Shown in pieces: positions 4,718 to 8,140 of a stretch of DNA of 8,140 bases. The DNA lies in contig JAOULB010000073.1 in assembly GCA_029882235.1 (NCBI GenBank), positions 1 through 8,140 of the forward strand, in the 5' to 3' direction. The notes beneath the pieces were generated by a model. That model searched no databases. It had not been told where the DNA came from and saw nothing but the letters and a program-made list of their open reading frames with translations. A program made the translations under genes and the position numbers. Each line of letters opens with the position of its first letter. Position 1 is the stretch's first letter. The stretch comes from Gammaproteobacteria bacterium (GTDB lineage: Bacteria; Pseudomonadota; Gammaproteobacteria; UBA6429; Thiohalophilaceae).

Positions 4718-6022
4718 ACGACCATTGTCACTATCGGCGATAATCAACTGATTACCGCTTTGGAAAATACCGCTGGGAGCATGCAAGGTCTGGGCGCTGG
4801 CCTGACCATCTTCTGTTCCGTCCTGATCAAGATCATTAGCTGTACTTTGCGTGAAATCGCCCTGACCCAGTACTACATCGGCCGGGGTAAAACTGGCGGT
4901 AGGAAAGCTGTTCCAGACCAACACGCGATTGTTGCTAGTATCACCCACAAACAGTTGCTGGCCGTTTGAATAGACCGCAGTGGGTCTGTCCAGGGTCCGG
5001 GCACTGGGTGTGCCTGGGCTACCATCCTGGTTGTCATCATCATATGTATTATTCGTAAAATTGCTCTGCCCCAGCACCACATCGGCCGGGGTAAAATTGG
5101 CGGTGGGAAAGTTGTTCCAGATCAATACACGATTATTAGCATCATCCACCACCACCAGCCGGGTACCATCACTCCATACCGCTGAAGGAGTAAAAAGTGT
5201 CCTGGCACTGGGCGTGCTATCGGCACTACCATCCTGAGTGTCGTCATTCTTTCTACACCGGGTAAAGCTATTCTGCCCCAGCACGATATCGGCCGGTGCG
5301 TTATTCTCAGTCGGAATGCTGTTCCAGATCAGAACACGATTGTTTAATTCATCAGCCACGATCAGCTTACCGTTCACGACCCAAACGGATTCAGGAAGAT
5401 CCAAACCTGTATTGTCACAACCTGACCCACCCAGAACCACGTCTGCGGCGATATTGCCGCTGGCTGGAATATTGTTCCAGATCAACACCCGGTTGTTCTC
5501 ATTATCGGCCAGGAACATCTTTCCGCTACCAAAGGCAACGGAGTGGGGAAAATCAAATTTCAAATTAGTGAAGCCGCTACTACGAGTCGTAAAATCTGTT
5601 TGACCCAGCACAAAATCCGCGCTCGCATTGTTAGCAGTGGGAATGCTATTAAAGCCCAACAGGCGATGATTGGAAGTGTCAGGAAGATACAAAATCCCGT
5701 TGGCGACCCCGGGGTTACCAATAGGGGCATAAATGGTATTGGCATCCACCGTACCACCTTGATTAGGAGCTAGTCCGGCAAAATCTGCCTGACCGATCAC
5801 CACCGAGGCGGCCTGGAAGTTGGACAGCTTAAGGAACGGCGTCTCATCGACGGTGGGTGCATCGTCACCACCATTGCCGCTGCCATCACCCGTATCGGCT
5901 ACACCACCGCCGCCACCACCGCCACAGGCGGTGAGTGCTAACAGGGCAAAGGCAGCCAGCAGGCTCAGAGCCGGTTTGATGAAGGAGAACAGACCTGCAT
6001 TCAATTTGTTTTGGTGTTTCAT
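4694..6022 (-). CDS. NHL-type beta-propeller lipoprotein, copy 1
   Basis: The 442-residue protein has a lipoprotein signal peptide: a basic start (MKHQNK), a hydrophobic stretch to residue 30 and lipobox LTAC with Cys33. A Gly7 tract follows and then an acidic Gly/Asp/Thr linker (41-60); Gly after the Cys fits outer-membrane sorting. Residues 70-442 hold six repeats ending in an RVLIWNSIPT-like strand (around 120, 178, 229, 298, 366 and 435). Most are followed by PADVVLGQ and preceded by LxVAD-N. The N-terminal ASVVIGQ strand could close the ring with the C-terminal RYLIF strand, giving a six-bladed propeller. Acidic loops resembling DxDxDG calcium loops (259-265, 328-334, 397-402) sit between late blades. 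Cys202 and Cys256 are conserved in copy 2 and could form a disulfide. No catalytic residues recognised; binding or scaffold role inferred. AGAGGA (6031-6036) lies eight bases before the ATG. Preceded by an ECF-type promoter. Confidence 0.9.
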   Translation of the reverse strand: MKHQNKLNAGLFSFIKPALSLLAAFALLALTACGGGGGGGVADTGDGSGNGGDDAPTVDETPFLKLSNFQAASVVIGQADFAGLAPNQGGTVDANTIYAPIGNPGVANGILYLPDTSNHRLLGFNSIPTANNASADFVLGQTDFTTRSSGFTNLKFDFPHSVAFGSGKMFLADNENNRVLIWNNIPASGNIAADVVLGGSGCDNTGLDLPESVWVVNGKLIVADELNNRVLIWNSIPTENNAPADIVLGQNSFTRCRKNDDTQDGSADSTPSARTLFTPSAVWSDGTRLVVVDDANNRVLIWNNFPTANFTPADVVLGQSNFTNNTYDDDNQDGSPGTPSARTLDRPTAVYSNGQQLFVGDTSNNRVLVWNSFPTASFTPADVVLGQGDFTQSTANDLDQDGTEDGQASAQTLHAPSGIFQSGNQLIIADSDNGRYLIFNGQ

Positions 6023-6063
6023 GAATTAAATCCTCTTTAAAAATCTATAAAATCTTGTCCAAA

Positions 6064-6080
6064 CGCCAATGTTTCTGGCG
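6064..6080 (-). other. leader hairpin, lipoprotein unit 1
   Basis: CGCCA, a 7-base loop and TGGCG lie in the 5' leader just inside the predicted transcript. Copy 2 has the identical hairpin at 7865-7881. Its loop side (GAAACAT) aligns with GTGAACAT in the PTP leader and GTGAATAT in the PAP2 leader. Confidence 0.5.
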
Positions 6081-6091
6081 CGGTTACTGAC

Positions 6092-6121
6092 ACTTACGTA
6101 ACAACCTGTTGGACGGATTCA
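6092..6121 (-). promoter_or_regulatory. ECF sigma promoter-like element, copy 3 (lipoprotein 1)
   Basis: TGAATCC (6115-6121), 16 bases, CGTAAGT (6092-6098), pointing into the lipoprotein gene, with an A/T-rich upstream stretch. The start point would be about 6085, giving a leader of about 63 bases. Confidence 0.82.
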
Positions 6122-6273
6122 AAAGTTTCGAAAATAATTCCACATCCAAAATGCAGGGGGGTGTTCGCTTAAACCCCAGGATGCGTCTGGCAAAATGTGT
6201 TGACCCACGGTAGTAGTCTGTTATCCCATGCCGGGGCAATCACAAACTATAAACACGACGTAGCCAGTAGCAT

Positions 6274-6298
6274 GTAGGGTGGGCAGTGCCCACCCTAC
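6274..6298. repeat. perfect 25-bp GTAGGGTGGGC palindrome
   Basis: Two 12-bp arms (GTAGGGTGGGCA and its complement) surround a single central base. It ends the homologous part of unit 1. A degenerate copy stands at the same place upstream of unit 2 (8075). The motif resembles a common intergenic palindrome found in diverse bacteria (recalled). Confidence 0.75.
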
Positions 6299-6306
6299 AA
6301 TATGCA

Positions 6307-6328
6307 TTCCCACGCAGGAGCGTGGGAA
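6307..6328. repeat. TTCCCACG hairpin repeat
   Basis: TTCCCACG (6307-6314) and CGTGGGAA (6321-6328) form a perfect 8-bp stem with a 6-base loop. The sequence (CACGCAGGAGCGTGGGAACG) resembles a known dispersed intergenic repeat (recalled). It fills the roughly 40 bp between the two units and has no counterpart beside unit 1. Confidence 0.55.
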
Positions 6329-6335
6329 CGAGTAT

Positions 6336-6380
6336 AAAAAAACCCTGCGGATGTCAGCCAGTGACTGACGCCCGCAGGGT
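6336..6380 (-). terminator. rho-independent terminator of lipoprotein unit 2
   Basis: The stem ACCCTGCGG (6342-6350) with CCGCAGGGT (6372-6380) can extend to GTCAG/CTGAC past one mismatch and one wobble. On the minus strand it is followed by TTTTTTT. It separates unit 2 from the promoter of unit 1, so the two lipoproteins are probably transcribed separately. Confidence 0.9.
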
Positions 6381-6431
6381 GTGTTCAAGCGATCTCTATT
6401 GCAGACTTACGCGTTAAAGATCAGACATCGG

Positions 6432-7823
6432 TTATTGCCCGTTAAAGATCAGATAACGGTGGTTACCAGTATCGGTGACAATCAACTGATTGCCGCTTTG
6501 GAAAAGACCGCTGGGAGCATGCAAGGTCTGGGCACTGGCCTGACCATCGTCCGTTCCGTCCTGATCAAGATCATTCCGTGTCTTATGCGTAAAATCGCCC
6601 TGACCTAGCACCACATCGGCCGGGGTGAAGTTTTCCGTTGGAAAGCTGTTCCAGACCAACACGCGATTGTTGTGAGTATCAGCAACAAACAGTTGCTGGC
6701 CGTTTGAATAGACCTCGGTGTTGAACGCACCCAGGGTCCGGGCACTGGCTACTTCTTTGGTATCAACTATATCTGGTGCTCCATCCTGGTTGTCGTCGTT
6801 TCTTGAACGATGCGTAAAATCGCCCTGCCCCAACACCACATCCGCCGGGGTAAAATTGGCGGTCGGAAAGCTATTCCAGATCAATACACGCTGATTGAGC
6901 CCGTCTGCGACCACCAGGCGGGTTCCATCGCTCCAGACCTCGCTTGGGTCAGCTAAGGTCCGGGCACTGGCTACTTCTATGGTATCAACTATATCTGGTG
7001 CTCCATCCTGATTGTCGTCATTCTGTCTACACCGGGTAAAACTATTCTGCCCCAGCACGATATCGGCCGGTGCATTATTCGTGGTCGGAATGCTGTTCCA
7101 GATCAGGACACGATTGTTCCCATTATCAGCCACGATCAGCTTACCGTTCACGGCCGATACGCCTGTAGGGCCAGCGAGACCCTTGTTATCACAATCGCCT
7201 ACGCCTCCCGAAATAAAATCATCCTGCCCCAGAACTACGTCTGCGGCGACATTACCGGCAGGTATGCTGTTCCAGATCAATAGCCGGTTGTTTTCAGACT
7301 CGACCATGAACATCTTGCCGCCGTCAAAGGCAACGGCCCGGGGAAAACGAAATCTCAAATGTGTGGTGCCGACACCGGCACTGTTTGTCGTAAATTCATC
7401 CTGGCCTACGACAAAATCCGCGTTCGCATTGTTGGCGGTGGGAATGCTGTTGAAGCCCAACAGGCGATTATTTTCACTGTCAGGAAGATACAAAATCCCG
7501 TTTACGACCCCGGGATTACCTTCAGGAGAGGAAAAAGTATTGGCATCCACACCACCCTGATTACCAGTGTTGTCGGTAAAATTGGCCTGACCGATCACCA
7601 CCGAGGCGGTCTGGAAGTTCGTCAGATTCAGGAACGGCGTCTCATCGACGGTGGGTGCATCGTCACCACCATTGCCGCCGCCATCACCCGTATCGGCTAC
7701 ACCACCGCCGCCGCCACCACCGCCACAGGCGGTGAGTGATAACAGCATAAAAGCAGCTATCAGGCTCAGGGCTGGTTTGATGAAGGAGAACAGACCTGCA
7801 TTCAATTTGTTTTGGTGTTTCAT
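6432..7823 (-). CDS. NHL-type beta-propeller lipoprotein, copy 2
   Basis: The 463-residue paralogue of the neighbouring lipoprotein has the same export signal, lipobox LTAC (Cys33) and acidic linker, but a Gly8 tract instead of Gly7, as expected from triplet slippage. Six RVLIWNS-type repeats lie around residues 120, 180, 238, 312, 387 and 457, with PADVVLGQ strands between them. The extra length is mostly in two nearly identical inter-blade loops (268-290 and 342-364, NDDNQDGAPDIVDT..VASARTL), where copy 1 has shorter acidic loops. A third acidic loop, DLDQDG, is at 418-423. Cys211 and Cys265 match the Cys pair of copy 1. AGAGGA (7832-7837) is eight bases before the ATG. Surface exposure is inferred from the lipobox and Gly34. 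No ligand or partner can be read from the sequence. It has its own ECF-type promoter and terminator. Confidence 0.9.
   Translation of the reverse strand: MKHQNKLNAGLFSFIKPALSLIAAFMLLSLTACGGGGGGGGVADTGDGGGNGGDDAPTVDETPFLNLTNFQTASVVIGQANFTDNTGNQGGVDANTFSSPEGNPGVVNGILYLPDSENNRLLGFNSIPTANNANADFVVGQDEFTTNSAGVGTTHLRFRFPRAVAFDGGKMFMVESENNRLLIWNSIPAGNVAADVVLGQDDFISGGVGDCDNKGLAGPTGVSAVNGKLIVADNGNNRVLIWNSIPTTNNAPADIVLGQNSFTRCRQNDDNQDGAPDIVDTIEVASARTLADPSEVWSDGTRLVVADGLNQRVLIWNSFPTANFTPADVVLGQGDFTHRSRNDDNQDGAPDIVDTKEVASARTLGAFNTEVYSNGQQLFVADTHNNRVLVWNSFPTENFTPADVVLGQGDFTHKTRNDLDQDGTDDGQASAQTLHAPSGLFQSGNQLIVTDTGNHRYLIFNGQ
6735..6797 (-). repeat. intragenic 63-bp direct repeat, copy A
   Basis: Differs at only two of 63 positions from 6957-7019, at a period of 222 bp (one propeller blade). 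It encodes the second acidic inter-blade loop (DDNQDGAPDIVDTKEV). Much more alike than the surrounding blades, which suggests recent duplication or gene conversion. Confidence 0.85.
6957..7019 (-). repeat. intragenic 63-bp direct repeat, copy B
   Basis: Partner of 6735-6797; it encodes the first acidic loop, with Ile in place of Lys (DIVDTIEV). Copy 1 of the gene has no equivalent of the DIVDT segment. Confidence 0.85.
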
Positions 7824-7892
7824 GAATTAAATCCTCTTTAAAAATCTATAAAATCTTGCCCAACCGCCAATGTTTCTGGCGCGGTTACTGAC

Positions 7893-7922
7893 ACTTACGT
7901 AACAACCTGTTGGACGGATTCA
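7893..7922 (-). promoter_or_regulatory. ECF sigma promoter-like element, copy 4 (lipoprotein 2)
   Basis: TGAATCC (7916-7922), 16 bases, CGTAAGT (7893-7899), identical through the spacer to copy 3. The leader hairpin at 7865-7881 and the ribosome binding site at 7832-7837 follow in the same order as in unit 1. Confidence 0.82.
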
Positions 7923-8074
7923 AAAGTTTCGAAAATAATTCCACATCCAAAATGCAGGGGGCTGTTCACTTAAACCCCATGATGTGTCTGGCAAAATGCG
8001 TTGACCTAGGATACTAGTCTGTTATCCCATGCCGGAGCAATCACAATCTATAAACACGACGTAGCCAGTAGCAT

Positions 8075-8140
8075 GTAGGGTGGGCATTGCCCACCATAAC
8101 AACCTTAAATAAGGTAAATCGGTGGGCAGTGCCCACCCTA
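8075..8140. repeat. cluster of GTAGGGTGGGC palindromes, cut by the window end
   Basis: A degenerate palindrome (8075-8098, with CATTG in the centre) is followed by a perfect ACCTTA-AA-TAAGGT inverted repeat (8102-8115). A second GGTGGGCA/TGCCCACC palindrome runs from 8121 to the edge. No gene is visible between 7824 and 8140. Confidence 0.65.

Larger units (their letters stand above)
4599..6298 (-). repeat. tandem duplication, unit 1 (complete transcription unit)
   Basis: This unit and 6337-8099 are homologous from terminator through gene, leader, promoter and about 150 bp upstream, ending in a GTAGGGTGGGC palindrome. The offset is 1738 at the terminators and the gene ends, and 1801 at the gene starts and promoters, so the 63-bp difference lies within the coding region. 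The non-coding stretch 6122-6273 shows no gene; its only notable structure is a GGGGT/ACCCC inverted repeat (6157-6177). Confidence 0.9.
6337..8099 (-). repeat. tandem duplication, unit 2 (complete transcription unit)
   Basis: Homologous to 4599-6298 over promoter, leader, gene, 3' echo and terminator. The promoter/leader portion and signal peptide are almost identical, while the propeller has diverged and gained 21 codons. The stretch 7923-8074 upstream of the promoter matches 6122-6273 and shows no gene. Confidence 0.9.

Noticed and set aside
7012..7560. 182-codon plus-strand frame inside lipoprotein 2
   Set aside because: It is antisense to a well-supported propeller gene, and its repeat pattern is explained by the blade repeats on the other strand. 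The same holds for the other plus-strand frames across 4643-6029 and 6381-7739.
1..8140. CRISPR array, tRNA/rRNA, insertion sequence or phage attachment site
   Set aside because: No regularly spaced short repeats, cloverleaf tRNA with anticodon, transposase frame or integrase signature was found. The repeats are palindromic intergenic elements or gene duplications.

Overview
The window reads as a piece of a gammaproteobacterial chromosome. This is an inference from the YhiN/HI0933-type flavoprotein remnant, the dense cloverleaf and palindromic intergenic repeats, and the lipobox lipoproteins; no ribosomal or core marker is present to fix the genus. No tRNA, rRNA, CRISPR array or intact transposase was seen.

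Layout. Positions 1-533 (minus strand) hold the N-terminal 177 residues of a PAP2-type membrane phosphatase that runs off the left edge. Divergent from it, 716-2010 (plus) is a two-gene operon: an ECF sigma factor and, overlapping its stop codon, an RskA-type membrane anti-sigma factor. Positions 2011-2694 are degraded: a hairpin, a truncated 98-codon flavoprotein remnant (2245-2541, minus) and a short divergent spacer. At 2695-2931 (plus) is a small secreted protein that looks C-terminally cut. After a repeat-filled convergent spacer (2932-3193) comes a dual-specificity/tyrosine phosphatase-like protein (minus, 4240-3194) with an apparent frameshift near its 3' end. Positions 4253-4693 hold no gene, only a promoter, a hairpin, three kinds of dispersed repeat and a terminator. 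The right half is a tandem duplication of one complete transcription unit. Each unit has a promoter, a structured leader, a six-bladed NHL-type beta-propeller lipoprotein gene (4694-6022 and 6432-7823, both minus) and a rho-independent terminator. Gene-free stretches 6023-6431 and 7824-8140 hold the promoters and palindromic repeats.

The unifying observation is a promoter-like element, TGAATCC-N16-CGTAAGT. It occurs four times with an identical 16-bp spacer, each time directly upstream of and pointing into a gene: PAP2, the PTP-like gene and both lipoproteins. The conservation continues without gaps into the leader. This is the form expected of an ECF sigma promoter, and the only sigma gene in the window sits beside one copy. 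The working model is a local ECF/RskA regulon controlling a lipid-phosphate phosphatase, a protein phosphatase and two surface propeller lipoproteins, probably an envelope-related response. The sigma operon itself has no clear forward copy and carries a housekeeping-like promoter candidate instead.
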